Counted from the first letter of the stretch, positions 30,999-40,413 are shown. The stretch: 54,290 nucleotides of DNA from CAZRHH01 sp964599885 (GCA_964599885.1 CAZRHH010000016.1:1-54290); one strand, 5' to 3'. Notes: generated by a model from the letters alone, not told the origin. Numbers and translations: made by a program.

Positions 30999-33391
30999 TG
31001 CCGGTCACCGGCGCGGCCGCCGTGCTATTCGCGCTGTGGCTCGCGTGGGACGTCCTGCGCAGAGACACGGGCACGGACGCCATGCAGGAGATCGCCGGCA
31101 TGATCTTCGAGGGCGCCATGGCGTTCCTTTCGCGCCAGTACAAGACCATTGGCATCCTCGCCGTTGTCACCTCGGTGGCGGTGACGGTGCTGGTTGGGTC
31201 CATTTCCGAAGGCGTGAAGCCGATCGTCTTCGAGAACGGCACGGTCAGCTTCGGCGCCAACGAAGTGGTCGACCGCTGGGAAGAGGGCATCCTCACCGGC
31301 GTCGCCTTCCTCGTCGGCGCCATCTGTTCCGGGCTGGCTGGCTACATCGGCATGTTTATTGCGGTGCGCTCGAACGTACGCACGGCGGCCGCGGCGCAAA
31401 AGAGCCTCCGCGACGCTGTGACGGTATCGCTTCGTGGTGGGGCGGTTTCCGGCTTCCTTGTCGTCGCGCTGAGTCTGCTTGGCGTGTCGGGCATCTTCGG
31501 CGTCTACAGCCGCATCCTCGGTAACCCCGCCGAGATCGCGCCGTTCCTGATCGTCGGCTTCGGCTTCGGCGCCAGCTTCGTTGCGCTGTTCGCGCAGCTC
31601 GGTGGTGGTATCTATACGAAGGCTGCCGATGTGGGCGCCGACCTCGTTGGCAAGGTCGAAGCGGGGATCCCCGAGGACGACCCGCGTAACGCCGCCGTTG
31701 TGGCGGACCTCGTCGGCGACAACGTCGGCGACTGCGCCGGCCGTGGCGCCGACCTTTTCGAGTCGATGTCCGCCGAGAACATCGGCGCGATGATCCTCGG
31801 TGTGGCGATTTTCGCCGTTACGGATCGCATCGAGTGGATCATGTTCCCGCTGGTGCTGCGCTCGTTCGGCATCATCGCCGCGATGGTCGGACTGCTGGCC
31901 GTGCCGTACTTCACCAGCTCCGACCCGGATACCAAACAGGACCCGATGCAGCCGCTGAACTACGGCTACTTCATCGTGTCAGCGCTCTCGGTCGTCGGTT
32001 TGTTCATCGCCACGTACGCGATGCTCGACGACGAGTGGTACTGGTTCTTCTTCTGCGGCGTCATCGGCATCGCCACCGGTATCGCGTTCGTCTACATCAC
32101 GCAGTACTACACGGCGGGCGCTTGGCGTCCGGTGCAGGAGATCGCCGAGGCGTCGAAGACGGGCCCGGCGACGAACATCATCATTGGCACCGCCGTCGGC
32201 TTCGAGACGACCGCGCTGACGGCGATCGCGATCGGTCTCGCGCTGATCGGCTCGTTCGCGCTGGGCTCCCAGGCCGAGATCGACCCGGCCATTCCGGCGT
32301 TCACGGTGGGTATCTTTGGTACCGCCGTCGCCACGATGGGCATGCTGATGTCGGCCGCCTACATCCTCAGCATGGACACGTTCGGTCCGATCACGGACAA
32401 CGCCGGCGGTATCAACGAGATGGCAGGCGCGCCCGCAAGCGCCCGCGATATCACTGACAAGCTCGACTCCGTCGGCAACACGACAAAGGCGCTGACGAAG
32501 GGCTACGCCGTCGCCTCCGCCGGACTCGCCGCGTTCCTGCTGTTCTCGGCGTATCTCGACAAGGTGAAAGAGCGCCTCGAGATCCCGCTGACCGCCGAAC
32601 TGCCTATCGACCTCTCGAAGGTCGACGTGTTCGTCGGCGGCCTGCTCGGCGTGATGCTCGTCTTCCTGTTCAGCTCGCTTGCCATTCGCGCCGTTGGTAA
32701 CGCCGCCGGATCGATCATCGAAGAAGTGCGCCGTCAGTTCCGCGCCGACCCCGGCATCATGGCGGGCACGTCGCGCCCGGATTACGCTGCTGCGGTCGAC
32801 ATCACGGCGAAGGCGGCGCTCAAGCAGATGGTGCTTCCCGGCATTCTCGCGGTCAGCCTGCCGATCGCCGTCGGCCTGATCTTTCGCTTCTTGCGCAGTG
32901 AGACGGTGCATGTGTCCGCCGCTGGGAACGATTACGTGATCAGCGACGCGTCCGGTTGGCTCGCTGTGTCAGGGCTGCTGATCATCGGCACGATCGGCGG
33001 CATCATGATGGCGACGGTGCTCAACAACGGCGGTGGGGCGTGGGACAACGCGAAGAAGTTCATCGAATCCGGCGGCCTCAAGGACGACAACGGCAACGTC
33101 CTCGGCAAGGGCAGCGAGCCGCACAAGGCGGCCGTCGTCGGCGACACGGTTGGTGACCCGTTCAAGGACACCGCCGGCCCATCGCTCCACGTGCTGATCA
33201 AGCTGCTTGCAACGATCACCCTGGTCCTGGCGCCGCTGTTCATCGAGAGCGGTTCCGTATCGTGCACCCCTGGTGTCGATTCGCAATCGCCCTGCCCAGA
33301 AGGCACGACGGGCACGGAGCAGCCGCTCGGCACCGGCGCGAACACGTCGTTCGCCACGGACGCTGCTGCGTCGAGTGCAATCGCGCCGTAG
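30980..33391 (+). CDS. hppA: membrane-bound proton-translocating pyrophosphatase, K+-independent
   Basis: An 803-aa integral membrane enzyme with about 16 helices that couples PPi hydrolysis to proton pumping. Active-site signatures: KAADVGADLVGKVEAGIPEDDPRN with VADLVGDNVGDCAGRGADLFES, and GDTVGDPFKDTAGPSLHVLIK near the end. The diagnostic segment reads GNTTKALTKG, with Lys and Thr at the positions that mark the K+-independent class (Ala and Gly/Ala in K+-dependent ones). The C-terminal 40 residues are a Ser/Thr/Gly-rich tail. ATG at 30980 follows AAGGAG. A hairpin terminator follows at 33420. Confidence 0.97.
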   Translation: MELVWLVPVTGAAAVLFALWLAWDVLRRDTGTDAMQEIAGMIFEGAMAFLSRQYKTIGILAVVTSVAVTVLVGSISEGVKPIVFENGTVSFGANEVVDRWEEGILTGVAFLVGAICSGLAGYIGMFIAVRSNVRTAAAAQKSLRDAVTVSLRGGAVSGFLVVALSLLGVSGIFGVYSRILGNPAEIAPFLIVGFGFGASFVALFAQLGGGIYTKAADVGADLVGKVEAGIPEDDPRNAAVVADLVGDNVGDCAGRGADLFESMSAENIGAMILGVAIFAVTDRIEWIMFPLVLRSFGIIAAMVGLLAVPYFTSSDPDTKQDPMQPLNYGYFIVSALSVVGLFIATYAMLDDEWYWFFFCGVIGIATGIAFVYITQYYTAGAWRPVQEIAEASKTGPATNIIIGTAVGFETTALTAIAIGLALIGSFALGSQAEIDPAIPAFTVGIFGTAVATMGMLMSAAYILSMDTFGPITDNAGGINEMAGAPASARDITDKLDSVGNTTKALTKGYAVASAGLAAFLLFSAYLDKVKERLEIPLTAELPIDLSKVDVFVGGLLGVMLVFLFSSLAIRAVGNAAGSIIEEVRRQFRADPGIMAGTSRPDYAAAVDITAKAALKQMVLPGILAVSLPIAVGLIFRFLRSETVHVSAAGNDYVISDASGWLAVSGLLIIGTIGGIMMATVLNNGGGAWDNAKKFIESGGLKDDNGNVLGKGSEPHKAAVVGDTVGDPFKDTAGPSLHVLIKLLATITLVLAPLFIESGSVSCTPGVDSQSPCPEGTTGTEQPLGTGANTSFATDAAASSAIAP

Positions 33392-33419
33392 CGGGCGCGC
33401 CATCGATCAGGCATGAGGA

Positions 33420-33442
33420 AGGGCTCCCGTTGTGGGAGCCCT
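33420..33442 (+). terminator. intrinsic terminator after hppA
   Basis: Stem AGGGCTCCC with GGGAGCCCT, 5-nt loop GTTGT, then TCTCTC, a weak T-run. Between here and 33639 I see no gene. Confidence 0.65.
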
Positions 33443-33638
33443 CTCTCGCCAGTTTCGGAGCGCTTCCGTGACCGGCGTCCGGCGGAGCTAAAGCTCCGCA
33501 GCTACGTCCGCCTCATACCGACCCCGGTTCCGGTGTTGCGGCTGTGCGAAACAAGCCGTAGCCCGCGGAATCCGAACCCAATGCAACGGGACAGGCCATC
33601 ACCTGCCGCTCCGCGTCGGTTCTTGTACAAACGAATCT

Positions 33639-35564
33639 CTACGCCGTGCTGAGCGCTTCCTCCGCATCCGCTTCCGGATCGGGCGCGGTGGCGGCGTTGC
33701 TCGCGTCGGTCATCGCCGCCCACGACTGCCGCCAGCGCTCGAGATCGAAGCCGTAGCTGTCGCGCAGGCTCCCGCGCATGACTTTGCGGATCGGCGTCCG
33801 TGGCAACGGTTCGTCCGTCAGCATCACATCCATTGTGCGCTTGTACGGCGCGACGTCGGCCTCTTGCTCGGCGATATCCGCCTGCACGAGCCGCCGCACT
33901 GTGTCCGCGTCCAGCGCCTCTTCGCCGATGCGAGCGACGATCGCCTCGCGGTTCGGATAGATGACAGCGGCGACTTGCATCTTGCCGCGCGCCTTGCGGC
34001 CAAGCACCGCCACATCCTGAATCAGCGGGCTGCGTTCGATCTTCTCCTCGACCTCGTCGGGGTGTACCTTCTCGCCGGAATCGAGCACGATGACGAACTT
34101 GGTGCGTCCGGTGATCCACACCTGGCCATCCTCATCGATGCGGCCGATGTCGCCCGTGCGCAGCCAGCCGCCGACTTTGAGCGCGGCGCTCTCTTCCGGC
34201 GCGCGCCAGTAGCCCTGGGTGATATTGTCGCCGCGCGCGACGAGTTCGCCCTCTCCGTGCAGATGGACGTACAGCTCCTTCTCGGGCACGTCGATGAGGC
34301 CAACCTCGACGCCCTCGACGGGCTCGCCGATCGAGCCGAAGTGTTCTTCGTAGTAGTTCGACATGTAAAACTTGCGCGGGTTCCAGCGCTGCGCGGTCAG
34401 CACTGGCGCCGCTTCGCTGAGCCCCCAGCCCTGAATGATCGGAATGCCGACGGCCGCAAAGTTGCGCGCCGTCTGCGGGTTCAGAGCGGCGCCGCCGTTG
34501 ACCATGAAGCGGATGCTGCCGCCGAGCCGCTTATGCAGCTCGCGGAAGACGATGCGCCCGATGTTGATGCCTGTGCGCTGTTTGGTGGCTTCGGCCACGC
34601 GGAGGCCCTTCTGGAACGTCTCCATGCGGCCCTGCACCTCGATGCTGTGCAGCACGTTGCGATACATCACGTCGAAGAGCGTCGGTACACCGAGGAAGAG
34701 CGTGGGCTTCACTTCGGCCATGCGGTCGCGGATGCGGCGCAAATCGTTCTCGAACGTCACCTCGCCACCAACCGACGGCGCCACGACGACGGACACCGTG
34801 AACGGGAATGCGTGGTGTAGCGGCAGTACGGTGACGAGCCGGTCATTGCCGTTGAAGGGAATCGAGCTTCGCACCTGCTGGCAGTTGACGAGGAAGTTGC
34901 GGTGCGTGAGCATCACACCCTTGCTGCCCCCGGACGTGCCAGACGTGAACATGATGGACGCGAGATCGTCGGGGGCGATGACGTGTGCCAATACGGCGGC
35001 GCGGCTTGCCGGCGTTGCGCGGGCGACGGCGGCGTCGAGCGTGAGCATTACCGGGCGCGTCGCGGCGGCGGCATCGGTCGCGTCAAGCTCGGGCTCGACC
35101 ACGATGACCGTTTGCAGTGGCGACAGCGCGTCGGTCAGCTTCGCACGCGCCTTCGGTGAGACGATCGCCATGATTGGGTCGGCGTGCGCGATCATCGCGG
35201 ATATCTCGGCATCCTTGAGGTCGTAGTAGATCGGTACGGCGACGCCGCCGGCGAGGACGATGCCATAGTACGAGCGCACCCAGTCGAAGCTGTTCTCGAG
35301 AATCAGTACGGCGCGCTCGCCGGGCCGCAGCCCCAGCGCCGTCAGTCCGGCGGCCACTTCGTAGGACGCGGCGTAGGTGTCGTTGTGGGAAAACCGCTGC
35401 CAGTCGCGCTTGATCTTCTGCTGGAAGGCGATCTTGTCGCCCCACGTGCGCCGGTTTTCGTCAAGCATCTCCGCGAATGTGAGCGGGAAGCGTTCGTCCA
35501 TCACGCCGCTGGGATCTTCGGCGTCGCCGTTCGTTCCGGGAAGCCGGAACTTGCCTAGCACCAT
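33639..35564 (-). CDS. long-chain fatty-acid-CoA ligase-like AMP-binding protein
   Basis: A 641-aa adenylate-forming enzyme that activates a carboxylic acid to an acyl-AMP and then CoA thioester. AMP-binding P-loop IMFTSGTSGGSKGVMLTH, GWGLSEAAPV motif, GWLRTGDIG and the hinge region TGRTKFVIVLDSGEKVHPDEVEE. The catalytic Lys lies near RTPIRKVMR at the C-terminus. It has the length and pattern of long-chain (FadD-like/FAA1) ligases. ATG at 35564 follows GGGAG with an 11-nt gap; an upstream frame to 35711 is non-conserved in style. Confidence 0.9.
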   Translation of the reverse strand: MVLGKFRLPGTNGDAEDPSGVMDERFPLTFAEMLDENRRTWGDKIAFQQKIKRDWQRFSHNDTYAASYEVAAGLTALGLRPGERAVLILENSFDWVRSYYGIVLAGGVAVPIYYDLKDAEISAMIAHADPIMAIVSPKARAKLTDALSPLQTVIVVEPELDATDAAAATRPVMLTLDAAVARATPASRAAVLAHVIAPDDLASIMFTSGTSGGSKGVMLTHRNFLVNCQQVRSSIPFNGNDRLVTVLPLHHAFPFTVSVVVAPSVGGEVTFENDLRRIRDRMAEVKPTLFLGVPTLFDVMYRNVLHSIEVQGRMETFQKGLRVAEATKQRTGINIGRIVFRELHKRLGGSIRFMVNGGAALNPQTARNFAAVGIPIIQGWGLSEAAPVLTAQRWNPRKFYMSNYYEEHFGSIGEPVEGVEVGLIDVPEKELYVHLHGEGELVARGDNITQGYWRAPEESAALKVGGWLRTGDIGRIDEDGQVWITGRTKFVIVLDSGEKVHPDEVEEKIERSPLIQDVAVLGRKARGKMQVAAVIYPNREAIVARIGEEALDADTVRRLVQADIAEQEADVAPYKRTMDVMLTDEPLPRTPIRKVMRGSLRDSYGFDLERWRQSWAAMTDASNAATAPDPEADAEEALSTA

Positions 35565-35645
35565 GGTTGTTGTGTCTCCCGGGCCTGCGGGGCCCACACT
35601 GGGTTTAGCCACCGGGACGCCGCCGAAGCTGTACGGCGTCTTGGC

Positions 35646-35651
35646 AGTATA
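35646..35651 (-). promoter_or_regulatory. -10 box of the acyl-CoA ligase
   Basis: Minus-strand TATACT; start predicted near 35639, giving a leader of about 75 nt. No clear -35 was identified. Confidence 0.35.
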
Positions 35652-35788
35652 GCGAGGCCGAAGCGCGAAACGGGACAGATGTTCTGTCAACCGCGCGCGG
35701 GGTCGCCTCAACGATCAGCGTACATCCGGCGGCTCCGCCGCGTGAGGTACGATCGCACCATTCGACCGATGGGGATGGAATCGGCGGG

Positions 35789-37273
35789 CTAGAAGTCGCC
35801 TTCGCCGCGGAGGTTGCCGTTCGAGCGGCGCAGCTTCTCGAGCGCCTGCGCTTCGATCTGGCGTGCACGCTCGCGCGTAACACCGAGTTCGTTGCCGACG
35901 ATATCGAGCGTGCGCGGGCGGCCGTCCTTGATGCCGAACCGCAGTTCGATCACCGTGCGCTCGCGCGGCGTCAGCACGTCGAGTGCCGAGCGGACGCGTT
36001 CCCGCAGAAGCTGGCGGGCCGCCTCTTCTTCCGGCGACGGCGCCATGATGTCTTCGAGGACGCTGCCGAGCGTGCCTTCTTCCTCTTCGCCCACGGGCGT
36101 CTCGAGAGACACGACGGACTGCCGCAGCGCGCGCGCCGCCTCCCGCACCTTGTCGGGCGGCATCTGCATCATCTTCGAAAGCTCGCCCGTCTTCGGCTCG
36201 CGGCCGAGGCGCTGGAAGAGCCGCTCGCGTGCCTGCGAGTACTTGGAGATCAGCTCGGTGATGTGAATCGGCAAGCGGATCGTCCGGCCCTTGTCGGCGA
36301 TCGCGCGGCCGACGGCTTGCCGGATCCACCACGTCGCGTAGGTGCTGAAGCGGAAGCCCCGCCGGTGCTCGAACTTCTCGACGGCGCGCATGAGGCCGCC
36401 GTTGCCCTCCTGGATCAGGTCCATCAGCGGCATGCCGCGGCCGGCGTACTTTTTCGCCACGCTGACGACGAGCCGCAAGTTGGCGTTCACCATGTGCTCT
36501 TCGGCGCGCTGCGCTTGCTCGCGGGCGGCATCGATGTACGGCACGAGCGTCTTGATGCGCGCGGCCGCCTCACGGATCTGTTTGCGGACGGCCGCTTCCT
36601 CTTCCTTGAACTCCTTGATCGCGCGTGCGCTCGGCTCCTTCTTGCCGCGGGACGGTACAGGCTTCGCCGGCATCTCCGTGTCCGCGTCCAGATCGCGCAT
36701 CGCGCCGTCGAACGTCTCGCGCAACTCCTCGGGGAAAATGCGCTCCGCGACGGCCAGCGTGATCAGCACGGGCCGAAGCTGCGTGACCTGGCGCTTCGTC
36801 GCGGTCGCGATCTGCTCTTCGACGACCTCGTCCATGCGATCCTGGATCGCGTCACGCAACCCGCTGTAGTTGATCTGGTCGAAATACGCGCCGCGCGACG
36901 GCATCCCCTTGATCACCTTCGATTTGCGCACGAGCGCCAGCCCGTCGCGCAGTTCCGCCAGGAAGCGCACGGTGAGCTGCTCGACCGTCGGGACGGTGCG
37001 AATCTCCTCCATCAGCGCGTCGCTCAATTCGAGCAGGATGCGCCCGTTTTCGATCTCTTTGGCGAGCTGCACTTCCTCTTCGGGGCGCAGCAGCTTGTAC
37101 CGGGCGATCTCGTTGAGGTAGAGCTCGACCGAATCCGGCGTTTCGCCGATGGGCTCTTCGGCCGCCGGCTTGATCACGGGCGCGGGGACGCTCGGGACGG
37201 GGATCTTCTTCAGTTCGGCAAGAGCCCCGTTGGGGATCGCTTCGAGGGTCGGGGTCGTCGTCTTTTTCGCCAT
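35789..37273 (-). CDS. sigA: primary sigma factor, RpoD/SigA family
   Basis: A 494-aa group 1 sigma factor. Region 1.2 (DSVELYLNEIARYKLLRPEEEVQLA), a ~170-residue non-conserved insert, region 2 (HMVNANLRLVVSVAKKYAGRGMPLMDLIQEGNGGLMRAVEKFEHRRGFRFSTYATWWIRQAVGRAI), region 3 and region 4 (TPRERTVIELRFGIKDGRPRTLDIVG..VTRERARQIEAQALEKLR) are complete, so -10 and -35 recognition should be standard. ATG at 37273 follows GTGAG; no promoter called. It has GNGG where most have GNIG in region 2.2. Region 1.1 is absent or very short. Confidence 0.96.
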   Translation of the reverse strand: MAKKTTTPTLEAIPNGALAELKKIPVPSVPAPVIKPAAEEPIGETPDSVELYLNEIARYKLLRPEEEVQLAKEIENGRILLELSDALMEEIRTVPTVEQLTVRFLAELRDGLALVRKSKVIKGMPSRGAYFDQINYSGLRDAIQDRMDEVVEEQIATATKRQVTQLRPVLITLAVAERIFPEELRETFDGAMRDLDADTEMPAKPVPSRGKKEPSARAIKEFKEEEAAVRKQIREAAARIKTLVPYIDAAREQAQRAEEHMVNANLRLVVSVAKKYAGRGMPLMDLIQEGNGGLMRAVEKFEHRRGFRFSTYATWWIRQAVGRAIADKGRTIRLPIHITELISKYSQARERLFQRLGREPKTGELSKMMQMPPDKVREAARALRQSVVSLETPVGEEEEGTLGSVLEDIMAPSPEEEAARQLLRERVRSALDVLTPRERTVIELRFGIKDGRPRTLDIVGNELGVTRERARQIEAQALEKLRRSNGNLRGEGDF

Positions 37274-37353
37274 ATCTCACTCAATTCAACGAATGCTGCT
37301 CGGTTCAACCGGTCTCAGTGCCAGGGGCGCGGAAGCGTTTGCCAGCTCGCGGA

Positions 37354-37542
37354 CTAGACGATGTCCGGGAGGGGCCATTTGAGGTCGCAACTCAGGCACC
37401 GCGCCTGGACCATCACCCCATCGCTCCAATAACTGGCTGTAAAGTACTTACGGCAGCGGGGGCACGGCGGTTCGCCCGTACGCACCTCGCGGGCACGATC
37501 AGCCGACGCCGCGCGGTCGTCCTTGCCGTGAGGGGCGTTCAT
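37354..37542 (-). CDS. small zinc-ribbon protein
   Basis: A 62-aa protein: MNAPHGKDDR start at 37542 behind GGAG, then PCPRCRKYF and ARCLSCDLKWPLPDIV, two CxxC pairs of a zinc ribbon. A TAGAAT box lies 18 nt upstream of the ATG. It may bind nucleic acid or protein. It is upstream of sigA on the same strand with an 80-nt gap. Confidence 0.65.
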   Translation of the reverse strand: MNAPHGKDDRAASADRAREVRTGEPPCPRCRKYFTASYWSDGVMVQARCLSCDLKWPLPDIV

Positions 37543-37719
37543 ACACGTCTCCACGCCTATTCTACAACGCTTCCGCGCTTCCTTCTACGTCCGCGGCAAG
37601 ATCATTGTTGACGTAGGCGGCTCAATATGGCGTTTCATAGACATAACAACATGCTACCCGGTAGGTACGAGGCTGCCGATACTTCCCCGTGATCCCTGCA
37701 TGGCTCAAAGGCGCCTAAT

Positions 37720-38421
37720 ATGTCCGTCCTCGAGATGAACTCCGTCGTCGACTTGCTGATAGCGCTTTGGCCGCAGGACACGTGGCAGCGCGTCAACGGG
37801 CTGCTGGGCACGTGGCGAGAGAAGCTCGACAGCAAGGACAACTACTCGGGCCACCACGCCGGCCTGGCGACTGACTTCGCGATGCAACTCGCCGCGAAAC
37901 AGAATCTGCCGCAGGACAACATCGCCGCTCTCTGGGTGGCCGGCCACGTCTACGATCTCGGCAAGATCTCGGTTCCTGAGAACGTCCTTACGAAGGATGG
38001 CCCGCTCTCGAATGCCGAGATGCTGATGATGAAGGGGCACGTCTCATCCGGCTACGATTTGCTGCGCGATTGGGACGTGCTGCGCGTTAGCCCGCGCTGG
38101 ATGTCGCAGGTGGTGCTCGAAGTCGTGCTGTTTCACCACGAGCGGTGGGACGGCGCCGGCTACCCGAAGGGGTTGCACGACAAGGAGATCCCGCTCGCGG
38201 CGCGCATCATGACCGTCGCCGACGCCTACGCGGCGATGATCATGGACACGCCGTACCGTTCGGCGCGCGGCGAGGACACGGCGATCGCCGAACTGGAGCG
38301 CCACGCGGGCGAGCAGTTCGACCCGTACCTCGTGAACTCGTTCGTGAAGATGGTGAGGATCAACCAGCTCACCGGCCGCGGCCCGAATATACCCGCGACA
38401 CGCATCGGCGACGTCGCCTGA
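37720..38421 (+). CDS. HD-GYP domain protein with degenerate HD motif
   Basis: A 233-aa protein. The HD doublet position reads VYDLGK (Tyr78-Asp79), so the conserved His is Tyr. Downstream motifs HHE (139-141), DGAGYP (144-149) and VADAYAAMIMDTPYR are intact. Loss of this His should weaken the metal site; it may be a binding-only receptor or retain partial activity. An alternative start is the ATG at 37735. Spacing to the opposed gene at 38434 is 12 nt. Confidence 0.88.
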   Translation: MSVLEMNSVVDLLIALWPQDTWQRVNGLLGTWREKLDSKDNYSGHHAGLATDFAMQLAAKQNLPQDNIAALWVAGHVYDLGKISVPENVLTKDGPLSNAEMLMMKGHVSSGYDLLRDWDVLRVSPRWMSQVVLEVVLFHHERWDGAGYPKGLHDKEIPLAARIMTVADAYAAMIMDTPYRSARGEDTAIAELERHAGEQFDPYLVNSFVKMVRINQLTGRGPNIPATRIGDVA

Positions 38422-38433
38422 CCGATCCGCCGT

Positions 38434-38769
38434 CTACGCTTCGTCCTCCAGCTGATCGTCGTCGTCATCGTCGTCATCGGACGCCAGCCATTCGCGCATT
38501 GATACGCACTGACCGTCGCGCTCCGGATGCATGATCGTGAAGTTGCCGTCGCGCATCCGGCCAAGCATGTGCCACTCGAATCCGACGAGCGCCGCAACTT
38601 CGTCGTCCGCCGTGATCTTGTCGAGCGCGACCGGATAGGGAGGCGGGCGGTAGCGCTTCGCCGCCAGGCTACCGACGTACTGCCCGCAGCGCGCACACGT
38701 CAGGCCGGCGCGGATCGCGTCGATGAATTCGGCGATCGATTTCGGCAAGGAGTTATCGTCAGCAAGCAT
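38434..38769 (-). CDS. hypothetical acidic-tail CxxC protein
   Basis: A 111-aa protein with a CARCGQYVGSL zinc-finger-like CxxC pair at about residues 25-28, a central FEWHMLGRMRDGNFTIMHPERDG segment and a run of eight Asp near the C-terminus. ATG at 38769 is 8 nt after a TAGAAT box, with no SD; a GTG at 38793 would extend it. No family recognised. Confidence 0.65.
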   Translation of the reverse strand: MLADDNSLPKSIAEFIDAIRAGLTCARCGQYVGSLAAKRYRPPPYPVALDKITADDEVAALVGFEWHMLGRMRDGNFTIMHPERDGQCVSMREWLASDDDDDDDDQLEDEA

Positions 38770-38777
38770 CGAGCGCC

Positions 38778-38783
38778 ATTCTA
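38778..38783 (-). promoter_or_regulatory. -10 box giving a leaderless transcript
   Basis: Minus-strand TAGAAT, 8 nt before the ATG at 38769. Confidence 0.45.
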
Positions 38784-38901
38784 GCGATAGCACGCGATAC
38801 GCGCCGCGTTGGTGCCGAACACGAGGCTGCGTAGAACGGTGCCGAGGAATCGAGGGTTTTCCCTCATTACCAGCGGATCACCGTCTTGATCTAATGCCGG
38901 C

Positions 38902-39738
38902 ATGGTCACAGCAATCGAGAAGCCGACGCCAAAACGCCGCGCCATCACGCCGCCCGTGCGCCTCAACGCGCGGCCGGACGTCAATCGCATGATCACTGGC
39001 GACTGTCTCGAGGTCATGCGGGCGTGGCCGGATAGCTGCATCGATCACTGCATCGTCGACCCGCCGTTCAACATCGGTTCCGGTAGCGGGCGCAGAAGCA
39101 AGAGCGGCCTCGGTTGGGCGTTCTCTTCGCACGTGACGATGGAAGAGACGTGGGACGCCTTCAGCAAGGACGAGTTCTACGCCTTCAACGTCGCCTGGCT
39201 GCGCGAGGTATCGCGCGTCGTCAAGCCGAACGGCAACATGCTGGTCTTCGGCACGTATCACAACATCTACCAGCTTGGCTTCATCCTGCAGAACGTGCTC
39301 GAACGCCGCATCCTCAATTCAGTCGTCTGGTTCAAGCCGAACGCTCAGCCGAACATCACGGCACGCACGCTCACCGAGAGTACCGAGCAGATCATCTGGG
39401 CGGTGAATGAGACGCCGGCGAAAGCGACGGGCTGGACCTTCAACTACTGGGACGCGAAGGAGATGAACGGCGGCAAGCAGATGCGCAACCTCTGGGAGTT
39501 CCCGGTCACTCCCGGCAAGGAACGCACAGCCGGCAAGCATCCATCGCAAAAGCCGCTGCGCCTGCTCGAACGGGCGGTGCAGTTGGCGTCGCACCCCGGC
39601 GAGCTGATCCTCGATCCGTTCGGCGGCGCGGGCACGCTCGCCGTCGCCGCGAAGAATCACGAACGAGACTGGCTGCTCATCGAGAGCGTGCCAGAATACG
39701 CCGACATCGCGCAGCGCCGCATCGACGCGGCGAGCTAA
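38902..39738 (+). CDS. beta-class DNA adenine/cytosine-N4 methyltransferase, solitary
   Basis: A 278-aa AdoMet-dependent DNA methyltransferase. The order is motif IV first (VDPPFNIGSG, residues about 52-60), a variable target-recognition region, then HPSQKPLRLLERAV (motif X-like) and motif I LDPFGGAGTLAVAA, which defines the beta class (N6-adenine or N4-cytosine). No restriction enzyme or specificity subunit is near, so it is probably an orphan regulatory methylase. The recognition sequence cannot be read from the protein. Next gene is opposed. Confidence 0.9.
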   Translation: MVTAIEKPTPKRRAITPPVRLNARPDVNRMITGDCLEVMRAWPDSCIDHCIVDPPFNIGSGSGRRSKSGLGWAFSSHVTMEETWDAFSKDEFYAFNVAWLREVSRVVKPNGNMLVFGTYHNIYQLGFILQNVLERRILNSVVWFKPNAQPNITARTLTESTEQIIWAVNETPAKATGWTFNYWDAKEMNGGKQMRNLWEFPVTPGKERTAGKHPSQKPLRLLERAVQLASHPGELILDPFGGAGTLAVAAKNHERDWLLIESVPEYADIAQRRIDAAS

Positions 39739-39771
39739 CGCTTCGCCCACGCACGCGGCGCTTCGACGTTG

Positions 39772-40413
39772 CTACAGGGTGACGAGGTCGCTGCGGCGCC
39801 AGAGGTACCAGCTACCGGCGCTGCGGTAGGGGCGCCAGGGCTCGGCGATCGCTTCCATTTCAGCGGGCTTGGGCGCGGTTTCGAGCCCGTAGGCGAGTTT
39901 CATGGCATTCTGGATGCCGAGGTCTCCCACGGGCAGCACATCCGGACGGCCAATGCAGAACATCAGCAGCATGTCCGCCGTCCAGCGTCCGACGCCGCGG
40001 ATCTGCGTGACGCCTTCGATCACGTCATCGTCCGACATGCGGAGGAGCCTCCGATCGGAAAGCGTGCCGTGCTGAAAGTGCTCGCCGATGCTGCGCATGT
40101 ACGACGCCTTCTGACGCGAGATGCCGGCGGTACGAAGGTGCTCATCCGTGGCTAACGCGAGCTGTTCGGGTATCGGGATGCGGTCGCCGTACATGGCGAG
40201 AAAACGCCGTTCGATCGCGGACGCAGCCGGCCCAGCGAGCTGCTGGTAGAGCACGGCGCGGACGAGCGATTCGTAGGGTTTACCGCGGACTTCGATGATG
40301 TACGGGCCGATGCTGCGGACGATCTCGGCAATCACGGGATCGGCTTTCAGAAGGTGTTTGCGCGCGGCTTCGGCGTCGTAAGGCAACGCGCGACGGCGTA
40401 GTTGGTTGGTCAT
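39772..40413 (-). CDS. HhH-GPD DNA-3-methyladenine glycosylase (AlkA-like)
   Basis: A 213-aa DNA repair glycosylase excising alkylated bases. A VRAVLYQQLAGPAASAIERRF region, the helix-hairpin-helix IRGVGRWTADMLLMF, and the catalytic Asp in LPVGDLGIQNAM define the family. The C-terminal PWRPYRSAGSWYLWR block is also conserved. Its ATG lies 7 nt after the nitrilase stop, so it is in the same operon. No SD is evident. Confidence 0.9.
   Translation of the reverse strand: MTNQLRRRALPYDAEAARKHLLKADPVIAEIVRSIGPYIIEVRGKPYESLVRAVLYQQLAGPAASAIERRFLAMYGDRIPIPEQLALATDEHLRTAGISRQKASYMRSIGEHFQHGTLSDRRLLRMSDDDVIEGVTQIRGVGRWTADMLLMFCIGRPDVLPVGDLGIQNAMKLAYGLETAPKPAEMEAIAEPWRPYRSAGSWYLWRRSDLVTL

Noticed and set aside
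36270..36300. Missing region in the sigma factor that would make it an alternative sigma
   Set aside because: Regions 1.2, 2, 3 and 4 are all present with primary-sigma signatures; only region 1.1 is short, as in many phyla.
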